Source of the DNA: Corylus avellana
Taxonomy: Eukaryota; Streptophyta; Magnoliopsida; Fagales; Betulaceae
Length of the DNA: 64,000 bases
Assembly (NCBI RefSeq): GCF_901000735.1
Contig: NC_081551.1
Span: 10,573,227-10,637,226, forward strand
Direction: 5' to 3'
Shown: piece by piece, positions 21,615 to 32,695 of the stretch
How positions within the stretch are numbered: the stretch's first letter is position 1
Layout: every line of letters starts with the position of its first letter
Program-made: the position numbers and the translations under genes
Notes under the pieces: model-generated
Databases searched by the model: none
What the model was told of the DNA's origin: nothing
What the model saw: only the letters and a program-made list of their open reading frames with translations

Positions 21615-21965
21615 TGCTAGAGGAAGCTCAAATCCAAGACTTCATCTAAGAAACAAACTCAAGCTAAGTTTGTTTCTACATGCCACCATTGTGGGATTAT
21701 TGGTCACATCAAACCAAACCATTTTCAGTTTAAATCCCAAAGACTTTGGAAAAACACGGCTGCTCCTAAGAAAGAAAAATGTGATATAGAGTCGTGTTTG
21801 CCTAGATCAAAGTCTAAATATATCCCTCCTCATAAAAGACAACCTTCTCAAAGGTTTATTCCCATCTATCGTCATTGTGGCAAAGTTGGTCAAATTCGAC
21901 CAAATTCTTGTAAATTTAGACCCCATGTGCGTCATAAATCTGGTCCTAAGATTGTTCAAGAATAG
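21615..21965 (+). pseudogene. Ty1/copia gag fragment with two CCHC-type knuckles (copy A)
   Basis: The frame reads CHHCGIIGHIKPN at about 21681 and, after a basic linker (KSKYIPPHKRQPSQRF), YRHCGKVGQIRPNSC. Knuckle 1 has lost its last Cys (His or Phe there) and knuckle 2 has Tyr for its first Cys. The copy-B version (48116-48451) keeps that Cys. It ends at a TAG. This type of paired knuckle belongs to copia gag proteins. Confidence 0.7.
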
Positions 21966-22679
21966 GTTAGGGAGGATTATACCATTCACCAATTGAGGGG
22001 GAGTGGTAGTGATCTCACCTTAATTTAGGTGAGTTAATAACATGCCTAGGATTGGTTGTTTTGTTTATTTTTGAATATCCTAGAGCATGTTGTTTTTCTT
22101 TGCTTTGCATTTTTGTTTTTTTGTTTTTACTTTCTTGTTTATGCATTGCATTTCTTTTTTTTTTTTTTTTTTGTTACACTTTTGTGTGAAGAGTGTATAC
22201 ATGGTTATTTTGTGATTCTTGTTTTGAGTCAAATTCATAAAGGACTTTTCGAGAAATTCATATGCCATGATCTTTGAAAGGCTTATAGATGAGATGTTGT
22301 GTGCGGGCCACCAAGATTTTTGTCTACATGCCAATCAAACGTTCATGAATGTGTAATGTCTTGTGAAGACCTAGAAGTAGTTATTAAACCAAATCATTAT
22401 TTTGTAGTAGGACCAATAAGATGTGATGAAAGTTTAATGCTAAAGGACAATCATGTATTGCCTGTTTGTAATCTCAATTCAAACAAGTTATTGTTTTTCT
22501 TCGCTGCCCTTCTTTGTGTTTTATTTGTGTTAATTAATTTTTAAGAAAGTTATTGCTGTTGCAAAGATGTTTGAAAAGTTAAGATGGATATATGCATTAA
22601 AGGGATTGCCTTAGATTAGGGCTAAGACAAGAATAAGATTGACCATGGAACTATGGAGATGGCTCATCTTCTTGGTATT

Positions 22680-23084
22680 CTAGAGGCAATAGGTGGAAGA
22701 TGGCTCCTCTTGGTATGCTTCTTCTTCTTCTTCTTTGAGAATATCACCTTTCTGTTTGCGGTGAGCCTTCATCTCCTCAACCACTTGCCGTGCTCTCTTA
22801 GTCATTTGTTCTGTACATTTGATCAACACTCTGATATTCTCTAGCAACTCTTTAGAGACCCCGGGAGGAGGTGGTTCAGCCTGATATTGCTGTTGGGGAG
22901 CTGATTGAGAGGAATATGAATGATCATAGAACTGCAGATTTGATTGATGGTGTAGTTCATAAAATTCTAGAGCAGGATTTCCATGAACTTGAGCATGCCA
23001 TGAGAGATTTGACTGTTGGCTCCATGTTGGGTTATAGGAATTAAAATAGCTGTCGTCCCTTAGTCTAGAGAACGATGTGTTCAT
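22680..23084 (-). pseudogene. gag fragment of an Athila-like gypsy element
   Basis: The minus-strand frame has SYFNSYNPTWSQQSNLSW, close to the YNPGWRNHPNFSW motif of plant gypsy/Athila gag proteins, then a Gln-rich linker and a basic/acidic C-terminus. The fragment starts downstream of the LTR at 23564-24973 in the same sense and is cut off near 22600, where copy-A sequence begins. Confidence 0.7.
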
Positions 23085-23536
23085 ATGACCATAGAAGAAT
23101 GGTTAGAAAATTGTCTTGTTGAGGGACAATTTCTAACATGGTGATAACGATTATGGCAATATGAACATGGTCTATGGGGTGTTGGAATGTTTCCCCACAT
23201 GTGTGAAAAGTAAAATAACAATAAAGAAGTTAAAATCAAAAGGGAAATAAAAACAAAATTAAAAATTAAAACTTACGAAGTTGCAGACTCGAACGACCTT
23301 GCATGAAACGGAAAAAAAAAATCAGATCTGTAATTAGAACAGTTTCTGTACTGCTGTCCGGATGTGCGATTGATCACACCGTGAGGTGTGCTCGATCGCA
23401 TTGGTCTGCTTGATCGCCCTGGAATGGGTGCTCGAGCGCACCTCTGGAGGCAGAACAGGAACTACGAAAAAACTAGAAAAAAAATTAAAACAAAATAAAA
23501 CAAACTAGGAAAAAAAAAATTCGAAACAAAATTAAA

Positions 23537-23562
23537 CAATCCCCAGTAACGGTGCAAAAAAC
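23537..23562 (-). other. Primer-binding-site-like sequence
   Basis: Minus strand TTTTTTGCACCGTTACTGGG directly follows the LTR end. It resembles the TGGCGCCGTTGCCGGGG site used by many plant gypsy elements, with several substitutions. Confidence 0.5.
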
Positions 23563-23563
23563 T

Positions 23564-24973
23564 TGTTGTGCCAAATACTACCTAAATTAATAGATAATAA
23601 TTGGTACGTTTTACTCGCAAAGGCACAAGATCAAATGATAGTATAGTGCAGTAAGTACGAGATCGTTCCCACGAGGATTGTTAATTTTGCTTAGAATTGA
23701 TTAAAATATCAAAGTTGTCACTAAATTGATATTGATATATTGAAAAGAAATAAAGATAAATAAAAGGTAGGGCTTTGATATCCACCACTAATCATGCTCA
23801 AATAATATAACAATATGCCAATGTTCCAATCATATTATGAATACCTAAAGTTTGCCAACCTATGGGCATGGGTGTATACTCCTTAAGCTATAGATTTCCC
23901 TAAACAATGAATTAGGCATGGGTGTATACTCCTTAAGCTATAGATTTCCCTAAACAATGAATTAGGCATGGGTGTATACTCTAACTATTTTCTTTCTTAA
24001 AGCATTTAGCATGGATGTATACTAAGTTGTTCTTTAAGAAAGCATAAATCTATGAAAATCGACAAACACATTGGGCCTAGGGCCGTGTATACTCCCGGTT
24101 CCCCATGTTGATTAACCCAAGAACCCATGAGGAAATTCTTTTTGTTACTCTATTAAGCCTAGGACTCGATCATCCAAATTGACTTAAATAACTAATCCAT
24201 ACCACATGCATATGCTGATCACACATATTCATATGAGGAATTCAATAAAACATGAATTAATCAAGTTAAGCATCACAATATGATTATCACAAAGACGCCA
24301 ATATTGAAATATTAAATGAACATAATTAGGGCTTCAATCTAACCTTACTAAAGAATTAGTGACACATAATTAAAATAAAACTAAAAAGAAAAGGAAAAGA
24401 AAAAACCAAAATGACTGCTTGAAGTAGCCTCCAGTTCCTCTTCCCAAGATTGTATATTTAATTGTGAGGTTTAGAGGTCTATTTATAGGCTTAGGAATAC
24501 TCTAGAAATCCTAGAAACCCTAGTAAACTCGTAGGTTTTAGTTCTAGTACAAGTAGGATTAGAAAAACCCTATTTTGGAAGTAAAAAGAAGTCTAGCCGC
24601 CTTGATTCCTATCTGCAGCGCATGGGTACGCTTGATCGTAGCCCGTGTGCGCTCGATCACACCTCCGCGATCGAGTCTCCTTTTGTGCACACGAGTGCAA
24701 GCCTGCTGTCATGACTCTCTTTGGTAATGCGCTTGAGCTCAGGTCCCCTGCGATCGATCGCACTATCTGAATGCTTAAGCTTGATCCAAAACTTCTAGCT
24801 TCTTCCCAATTTTGTCCTTTAAGCCCGATACTTCCTGGAATGCTCTATTTTCTTTGAGAAACCTATAAAACAAAGAAAATACATAAAGGAAATAAAATTG
24901 CACAAACTAACAAAACTAAGGAATTAACAAATATAAGATAAGGGCTAAAATATGAATATTTTGACACTTATCA
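23564..24973 (-). repeat. LTR flanked by internal sequence on both sides
   Basis: Minus-strand LTR from TGATAAGTG to CACAACA, same family as 26899-28377 and 60867-62103. A primer-binding-like site and gag lie on its left. A 3' purine-tract region (24974-25149) lies on its right. One LTR shared by two internal regions indicates a recombined tandem. A minus-strand TATA box is at about 24480-24490. Confidence 0.75.
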
Positions 24974-25149
24974 CATCCCTAAACTTACATATTGCTAGTC
25001 CATTAGCAATACGAAACTAAAAACAAAATGGAAAACAAAAAGATAAATCCATCTTTCGTGGAATGTACGATTGCATTTAGCATATGCAACAAGCCTTTTA
25101 AACTCTTAGGCATTCCCTAGAGGACGAGTGAAGTCTCGTGAGGGTTTTC
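24974..25149 (-). mobile_element. 3' internal region of an LTR element, truncated
   Basis: It matches 62104-62281 (AAACTTACATATTGCTAGTC) and breaks off at TTTTCC, where hAT sequence begins. Confidence 0.7.
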
Positions 25150-26654
25150 CACACTAAAAAAAACCCTAAACCCTATAAAAAACAAAATCTACAAAGCTAC
25201 CCACAAATATTATTTGTTTATAATATCAATGGAATAAATGGAAGACCACAACGGCCACAATTTCATTTCTTGGCCATAGAGAAATTCTCTTTGCTGAAAA
25301 GTGAAAATAAAATATTAGTTTTCAATTATCTAGGGGCAATTCTGCACAACGAGAGGTGCAAGAAGGACTACTTGATATAAATACTAAAGCATTTGACACA
25401 CCTTGTAGTTGTCATAGTCTTAATCTTGTACTATGCGATATTGCTAATTCATGTCCTAAAGCTATATCTTTTTTTGGAATTGTACAACATATATATACTT
25501 TGTTTTCACCATCTACAAAACGATGGAAAATATTACTAGATAATGTGCAAGTTTAACTCTTAAGCCATTTTCTTAAATACGTTGGGAAAGTCAGATTGAA
25601 AGTCTAAAAGCAATAAAATTTTAAACTCCACAAATAAGAAACGATTTGCTACAATTAGCACAAACAAGTGAATATCCTAAAACAAAAAAGTGAACCTAAT
25701 TATTTAGCAACCTATGAGATGAAAAGTTTTGAATTCTTATTGAGTATGACTGTTTGGTATGATATTTTATTTGTTGTTAATACTGTTAGTAAAAATTTAC
25801 AATCGAAAGACATGCATATTGATGTTGCTATAGATCAATTAGAAGGTCTTATTTTCTATTTTAAATCGGCTATGATTTCATCTAAAGAGATTGCAACCAT
25901 AATGGAAATAAAACATGTTTTTCGTGAAAATTCGTAGAAAGAAATATTTTGATGAGAATGCTAATGACGAGACAACAGAATCTGCTGAAGAATCTTTTAG
26001 AATTGATTACTTCTTATATATAGTAGATGAAGCTATTTCTTCAATTCAAAGAAGGTTTGGACAATTTTAAATATACGAAAATATTTTTGGTTTTTTATTT
26101 AATTTTAAGAAATTAAAATCACTAGATGATGATGGTTTGCAAAATAAATGTCTTAATCTAGAAGGATTCCTAAAACATGATCTTGATGATTTAGATTTAT
26201 TTTTAGAACTAAAAGTTTTAAAAGAAATTTTACTAATAAAAGAAAGTGCTCCAATTGACATATTAAATTATATAAAAATACTTGATTCTATTCCAAATAC
26301 TTATAGAATTTTATTGATAATACCTGTTACAGTTGCGTCTGTAGAAAGAAGTTTTTCAAAATTAAAATTGATAAAATCCTACCTAAGGATTTTAGCCATA
26401 TTAGCCAAGAGAGATTAAATGAATTAGCCATATTATCAATTGAAAAAAGGATTTTAGAAAATCTTGAATATAAAAACTTAATCAGTAATTTTGTATCTCA
26501 AAAAGCGAGAAGAATGATTTTTAAATAAAAATATAATAATAATATTAAAATAAATATTATTTAGAATTTTTTTTTTACTTACAAGAAAAAAAAAAAACCA
26601 AGGCCCCATTTCAAAGTTTCACTTAAGGCCCCAAAATACATTGAGCCGGCCCTG
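25150..26654 (+). pseudogene. hAT transposase relic (zinc finger MYM-type 1-like) with its right terminus
   Basis: Fragments in order: CHSLNLVLCDIANSC near 25411, MTVWYDILFVVNTVSKNLQS near 25748, KDMHIDVAIDQLEGL, SAMISSKEIATIMEIKHVF, DLDLFLELKVLKEIL near 26190. Then comes the hAT dimerisation region, IPVTVASVERSFSKLKLIKS near 26320, and the C-terminus ISNFVSQKARRMIFK ending near 26527. Several stops and frameshifts separate them, and internal parts are deleted. The right end reads GAGCCGGCCCTG (26643-26654), the inverted form of a CAGGGCCGGCTC hAT terminus. The left terminus is missing at the junction near 25149. Confidence 0.85.
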
Positions 26655-26898
26655 TCTATCCTTTCCCCTTTCCACATACATATGTACGTGCAGCCAACAA
26701 AAGGAACATAGTTTATGACTAAAGAAATATCGCTCTTCCATCCAAGCAATATTTCATAATCCACCTACACACGTGAGAACACAAAAATCAAGAAGCCCCC
26801 AAAAGTTATAAAGCAATAAAGAGGATGTGAATCATTTTACAGACGTCACGCAATCAAATATAAATTTTAACAATTTGAGAAGTCACGTATGAAGCTAC
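26655..26898. repeat. Copy C, S2 block (left of solo LTR)
   Basis: It corresponds to 6787-7032 in copy A and continues after the solo LTR at 28378. Confidence 0.75.
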
Positions 26899-28377
26899 TG
26901 ATAAGTGCTAAAATATTCATATTTTCAGCCCTTAACTTGCATGTGTTAATCCTTTGGTTTTGGTTAATTATGCCATTTTACTTCCTTTTTGTATTTTATT
27001 TGTTTTTTAGGCTTTTGGAAGAAAAGAAAGCGTTTCTGGAAAAATTCCAAGCTTAAAGGGCAAATTGGGAAGACCTAGAAGATATGGTTAAGCTTAGCCA
27101 ATCATGGTTAAAGTTTAATCAAATAAAGGAAAGGATTAATTCGGAATTTCTCACATTGAAGTCAAATTGGATTGAATGCAAAATTGGATTCTGAACATGT
27201 CTCGGTATTTTGATCATAACTTTCAGTTCAGATATCCGATTGAGGTGATTCAAGCGGCATTAGAAATATAACTCAAAATGGTACAATTTATTAGGATATA
27301 GTATTTTCCCAATTCGGAGCGCCGCAAGGCCAAAATGGCGTCGCAAGTCAGGACCACAATACTGGGCGAATCCTATTCCGATTTGGACTTAGGTTTTCTT
27401 TATCCTAAGTGGACTTGGACTTAAAACTCTGAATTTCCTAGGTTTACTAGTGTAACAAGGACTTCTAAAGCCTATAAATCGACCTCTTAGCCTCTAGGAA
27501 TGGGTGTGGAGAAAAGATGCACAAGCTCTGGAAAGGAACTAAAGGCTGCATCAAGAGGAGTTTGGGTTTTTCTTCTCTTCCACCCTTTTTATCTTTATTA
27601 TGTAGTTTATATTTTATTTAGGGCTAGATTGAAGCCCTAGTTATGTTTTGTTAATATCTCAATATAGGCGCCTTTGTGATGATCTTGTTGTGCTATTTAA
27701 CTTAATTAATACCTGCTTGCATGAATTCCTCATATGTGTGTGCCTGATCAACATATGCAAGTGGTATGGACTAGTTAGTTAAATCGATTTGGATGGCCGA
27801 GTCCTGGGTTTAACATAAGTAACAAGAGATATCCACATCGGATTCTTAGGTTAATCAACATGGGGAACCGAGAGTATATGCCATGCCTTAGGCCTCATGT
27901 GTTTGTCGATTTCCATAGAACATATGCATTCCTAAGGAACAACTTAGTATAAATCATGCTAAATCCCTTAGGAATGAAAAGAGTTAGAGTATACGCCATG
28001 CCTAACTTGTTGCTTAGGGAAATCTATAGCCTTAGGAGTATACGCTATGCCCTAAGGTTGACAAACATTAGATATGCATAACATGATTAAAGCATTGGCA
28101 TATTGTTATATTAGCTAAATATAATTAGTGGTGGATATCAAAACCCTAATCCTTTTTTAATTTTAGTTTATCTTTTATTTTATTTCTTTTCCAATTCAAT
28201 CATGACAATTGAATTTTATCTTTTAGTTAAACATAATTTACTTCTAAACATAATTTATCAATCCTCGTGGGAATGATCTCGTATTTGCCTACTCTACTAT
28301 TGTTTTGATTTTGTGCACTTGCGAGTTAAAGCGTACAATTATTTACCTATTAATTTAGGTAGATATTTTGCACATCA
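26899..28377 (+). mobile_element. Solo LTR (TGATAAG...CACATCA), plus sense
   Basis: 1479 bp flanked by GCTAC target duplications (26894-26898 and 28378-28382). A TATA-like CCTATAAATCGACC lies near 27473. No internal region. It sits inside the S2 repeat of copy C. Confidence 0.9.
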
Positions 28378-29330
28378 GCTACACCATTTTTCTTGTTAAC
28401 CACATAAATTCTTGTGTTTTATTTTATTTATTCCCTTTATTAATTCCTTTAGTGTTAGTAATTAAGCCTACACATATATTCATTTTCTCTTTTCTGTACA
28501 ATTCATTTGGAAAGTGATTACATCCAAAAAAAATATAATATCCTTTCACAGAACATACAGGTAGCATCTTGCACCATCCCTTTTTTGTGGAGATTGTCTT
28601 TTGTGGGCAAAATGTTATTGCACATCTTCCACAGGAAGACTGATATTGTTAGGGACTTGCAGTGTCCATATAGACTTCCATGAGAACCCACTCTCCCCAG
28701 CCGTTGAACCCAAATCATGCATTGTTTTATGTAACTTTGTGTCACTATGTTTAGTAATATTAACATACATACTGGTGTATAAATTTAAATGTTTTTTTTT
28801 ATTTGAAGATGTGAGATATATTTTTATATATCTTTTTTAACCTATAATGAAAGTACAATATTTACATATATTTTTATATGTCTTTTTTTATTTATTAATA
28901 AAGATGCATTTAAATTTTAAAATTAAATTATAACGAAGAATCCCGCACATAGCGCGGGTTATGAGCTAGTTGTTTATAATGATTTAATTGTATAAACAGT
29001 TAAAATGAATTAATTGTTTATACAATAATACTATATCAATTGTAGAATGAATCGATTACCATAATTAGCGTTAGTATATCACCACTTTGTTAGGCTTATC
29101 CCATATGTAAACATATAAAATAATAAACTTTTAATGAGTCGGGGTTAATAAATCGACGGCAATTGTGATGACGACAAGATAAATGCATGCTCTCTTTTCC
29201 ATTCCCTTCTGTCTTCATTTGGACACAAAGCTGAAAACCTTCCAATCGTTTTACCACGGAATTTATTTAAATATCTCAATCTATGCAATACATAACTAGC
29301 TAGCTAGAATAGTCAACGAAGGAATTACAG
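28378..29330. repeat. Copy C continued: S2 end and inverted S3
   Basis: 28383-28500 continues S2. 28980-29330 is the reverse complement of 20760-21115 in copy A. In between lie a LINE fragment and AT-rich DNA. Confidence 0.65.
28518..28670 (-). pseudogene. LINE reverse-transcriptase C-terminal zinc-binding (zf-RVT) fragment
   Basis: Minus-strand ISVFLWKMCNNILPTKDNLH followed by KKGMVQDATCMFC matches the plant LINE zf-RVT domain, which has the consensus order FLW...LPTKDNLHKR...CPxC. Only about 50 codons remain, and the RT domain is not present upstream. Confidence 0.75.
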
Positions 29331-29404
29331 TCCACCTGTGCATGGACACGGCTCCTGAGTTCTTCAAAAGCCTTCATGCTTTCCGCATCAATGCCTCCCA
29401 CAAA
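29300..29404 (-). pseudogene. Exon-like fragment of an unrecognised gene
   Basis: On the minus strand a splice-acceptor-like TTTTTGCAG precedes 35 in-frame codons: FVGGIDAESMKAFEELRSRV, then HAQVDCNSFVDYSS and a stop. Composition is protein-like, but I do not recognise the family. The last third overlaps the S3 duplicated block, so the fragment may have been fused to it. Confidence 0.3.
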
Positions 29405-30447
29405 CTGCAAAAAGGTCCAAGAAAACTTAAAATCCACTAAAAGGAAATGAAATTTTTATATGGAAAAGTTTATCAAGCTTTGATATGAAATGAAATTTTC
29501 GTTTGGCCCACGATTTCGCACACCAAAAGTATGTTTTTTTAATAAAATTGTGGAAATTTTATCATTTGGGAGTGTGTTTGGGGAAAAAAAAAAACAATAG
29601 CAGTTTCAGATTGCACATAAAAAACATGCGACCCGATTTTATTGGTCGAACTGCATTTTTATCAAACGCTTAACTATTTTTTTGTTTTTTTTTTTAAATT
29701 TCATTTTCATTAATTACGTTTTAAAATCTTATTTTTTCAAATTGAACATTTTGAAACCGTTAAAACAAGCCAAAACTAAAAAGCCCCACTGCAAAAAAAA
29801 AGAGAAGACACCAAATCTGTTATACACTTAAAAACTTAACAAGCACTTAAGTCATCAATGAAAACATGGTGCAAGATAAAAAACCAAATCTGTTGTGCGG
29901 TCGGGGATACTTATTGTTATAGAAGGAACGTCAATCTAAGGAAAAAAAAAAAAAATCAGTGAGATATGTCCTACCAGTGAGGAGTGACCTCTTTAATTGA
30001 ATAATAATAATTAAATAAAAAGACCAACTATACAAAAAACCTCTTTTATAAATAGATTCATCTTATGGGTTCGTTTGAGATTGCATTTTCAAAAAGTGCA
30101 ATTTGAAAAAGTGAATTTTAAAAACGTGGTAAAGTGTTCGAAAAAATCGTGAATTAATCTTTAAAATTGCAGTTTAACCTTTAAAATTTGTGTGTTTTCA
30201 TATTAAAAAAAAAACCAAAAAAGCGTCATTTCAAATCACAATTTTTTAAAACGCAATTTTTTGCCCACCTTATGATGATTCACTCAATATCTAGAATGAA
30301 GTGAAACACCAACAAATATAATAGAAAAACAATTGGAATAATGCTCAAACATAATATCATAGAAAAAGCATAATCTAAGTATAAAGTATATATGCCAATT
30401 AAAATTGGTCAAACGATATTTCCCTTGCAACATATATAGGCGGCAGT
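29405..30447. other. AT-rich spacer, no gene seen
   Basis: It contains poly-A/T runs and degenerate repeats (for example AAAAAGTGCAATTTG and its inverse around 30090-30250) suggestive of old MITE-like DNA. Nothing assignable. Confidence 0.4.
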
Positions 30448-31335
30448 TGTAGAAATATATATAAAATCTAAAATACTACAATATAAAAGAGAAGTAAAAG
30501 AGAGCGCGAAAGCGGAGAGAGACATATGGGCTACATCTTGTATATACACTGTTACCAAGCAATATTACATAAGTCTCTATTTGTAGAGAGACAATGATTA
30601 ATGACCAAGAAACCCAAAGTAAACCCTAAAATACATAAGGAAAGAAATATACCCTACATTAGAAATTCAATAAGGAAATATAAAATATTCTAACAAATGA
30701 AATAATATAATCTAACATGCTATAGGTCTGCTGATGGAAAGTAATATGCAATCCCATGAAACATGGAGGAGGAAATCATGGGATTGTTGCCTTGCCTGGG
30801 TATGCTTGATCTGATTAGATTTTGTCTTCTAACGCTTCCTTGCAAACTGATGGTGGAACTTCCTTTAGTTTGATAAACAAAAAATAATTGGCAGTTTGTT
30901 GATTGAATCTTGCCATAAACCACGATGGCAAGATTCAACATGGCTTGAATGAGCCCGGTTTTGGTTGTTACCTAGGCGAGAGACATGAAAAAGGCCTGGA
31001 TTTTAAGTATTACCACAAGGCCAAGACATTGGGCCAACAATGGGCTATATTGAAATTGACAAAGTATGGGTTGAAACGAACCTTGGGTTTTGGATATTAC
31101 CTCAAGGTCAAAAAGATGGTTTTTTCTTTTTTTGTTTTGTTTTGTTTTGTGTTTTTTTTTTTTTTTTTTTTTTTGGTTTTTTTCTGACGACTCCATCACT
31201 TCTCTTCTCACTTTTAACTCACCTTTCAGCTACCATTTGCAACAAACATCCCATGTGCAAACACATACCACTTTCTCTTTGTTCCTCTTTTCTTGCATTA
31301 TTTTCTTGCATGCCCGACAATTCTCGTCTACTTTC

Positions 31336-32063
31336 TTATCTCTCTCTACATATAGGCAAATCTGTGGTTTGTGTTGCAATAAAGGTGGCTTGAAGGAAGG
31401 ACGTCGGCACAAGGTAGTCTGGGAATGTCCGGTGGAGGGAAGGTCTCCGGTACAGGGAAATGATGCTGGCACAAGGTAGTTCGGAAACGTTCGATGGAGG
31501 AGAGGATGCCGGCACAAGGTAGTCCAGGAACGTCTGATGGAAGGAAGGTCTATGGTACAGGAAAAGGACGTTGGCACAAGGTAGTCCGGGAACGTCCGAT
31601 GGAGGTAAGGACGCCAGCACAAGGTACTCCAAGAATGTCCGATGGAGGTGCGATGGAGCTGAACAAATTGGATCTTCTATGCATGAATCAGGAGGCATGT
31701 TTGAGGAGATATTTGTTGATGGTGCTGTTTATTGAAAAACATGTAGAATATAGAAAAAGGAGAAGAAGGCGTGGCTGAGCGGCGTGGTCTAATTGACGTT
31801 TCTGGGTCGCGGCTTGGTGGTGGAGAAGAGAACAGTGATCGTGCGAAGGTTCTGGACTGCCGGAGATGAGGTGGATTGATGGCGGTGGATTTGTATGGAG
31901 CCGACGGTGGTGGGTTAATGGAAGACGGCCAGCAGGGACGACGCGGTGGTTCTATCACAAGGCTTGGCTGGCAGTGGGCTGTGGAAGGCAGTGGTGGACG
32001 TTGCCGTTGGTGATCTCGAACTGTGGCTGCAAGTCCTTGGGGTCCTTGCCATCGACGGTACAT
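31336..32063 (-). CDS. Repeat-encoded ORFs of the small LTR element
   Basis: Two overlapping minus-strand frames run 32063-31677 and 31698-31336. The second is made of repeated [16 protein letters not shown] units and is encoded by a minisatellite with degenerate units around GGCACAAGGTAGTC at about 31400-31640. The first is Pro/Ser/Arg-rich. Another frame upstream in the same sense contains [17 protein letters not shown] (about 32000-32090), which looks like captured protein-coding sequence, but I cannot name a source. Function unknown. Translation is not certain. Confidence 0.35.
31399..31640. repeat. Minisatellite with units around GGCACAAGGTAGTC
   Basis: Five copies of GGCACAAGGTAGTC...GTCCGATGGAGG occur near 31408, 31469, 31511, 31573 and 31615. 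Spacing alternates between about 42 and about 60 bases because some units carry an extra GGTCTCCGGTACAGGGAAA insert. Confidence 0.8.
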
Positions 32064-32695
32064 CTGACGAAGACCCAGGTGTTGAGAATCTTCTTGACGG
32101 TGCCAAAGAGGTCTTTCTGACGACTAAGGTAAGGCGTTAAGGCGCTGAGGGCAACTAATTGAGAAGGGAGTGGTTGAGAAGAATGGACACCAGCGCTGTG
32201 CCAGTAATGTGTGATGTGAAGGAAAGGAAGGTTTCCAGAAAGAAAAAAAAAAAATGCACAGGACCATTGGATCGATTGGCGTAAGCCAATAGCTCTAATA
32301 CCTTGTAGAAATATATATAAAATCTAAAATACTACAATATAAAAGAGAAGTAAAAGAGAGTGCAAAAGTGGAGAGAGACGTATGGGCTACATCTTGTATA
32401 TACACTATTACCAAGCAATATTACATAAGTCTCTATTTATAGAGACAATGATTAGTGACCAAAAAACCCAAATTAAACCCTAAAATACATAAGGGCAGAA
32501 ATAAACCCTACATTAGAAATTAAATAAGGAAATATAAAATATTCTTACAAAAGAAATAATATAATCTAACATGCTGTAGGTCTGCTGATGGAAAGTAATA
32601 TGCAATCCCATGAAACATGGAGGAGGAAATCATGGGATTGTTGCCTTGCTTGGGTATGCTTGATCTGATTAGATTTTGTCTTCTAACAGCAGTAT

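Larger units (their letters stand above)
19508..22597. repeat. Copy A segment, continued (paired with 45160-49080)
   Basis: It contains a hAT-like end at 19558-19690, a truncated LTR (19820-20726), S3 sequence (20760-21115, inverted copy at 28980-29330), inverted S2 (21320-21615) and a copia gag fragment. Homology to copy B stops near 22597/49080. Confidence 0.65.
30448..32688 (-). mobile_element. Small non-autonomous LTR retrotransposon, minus sense
   Basis: Direct LTRs at 30448-30834 and 32304-32688 (TGTAGAAAT...CTAACA) are flanked by GCAGT target duplications (30443-30447 and 32689-32693). The plus-strand sequence AGCTCTAATACCT before the right LTR is the complement of a degenerate initiator-Met primer-binding site (GGTATTAGAGCT), so the sense is minus. 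A minus TATA box (CTATAAATAGAGAC) is in the right LTR. The interior (about 1.47 kb) has no RT or integrase but does hold a tandem repeat and open frames. Confidence 0.9.

Noticed and set aside
25157..25180. CCCTAAACCCTA strings (also near 17440 and 44425)
   Set aside because: Only two or three telomere-like units each, inside repeats. Too short to be interstitial telomere arrays.
31130..31185. Long T-rich open frames
   Set aside because: The predicted proteins are Phe tracts from a poly-T run (CTTTTTTTGTTTTG...). Low complexity, not genes.
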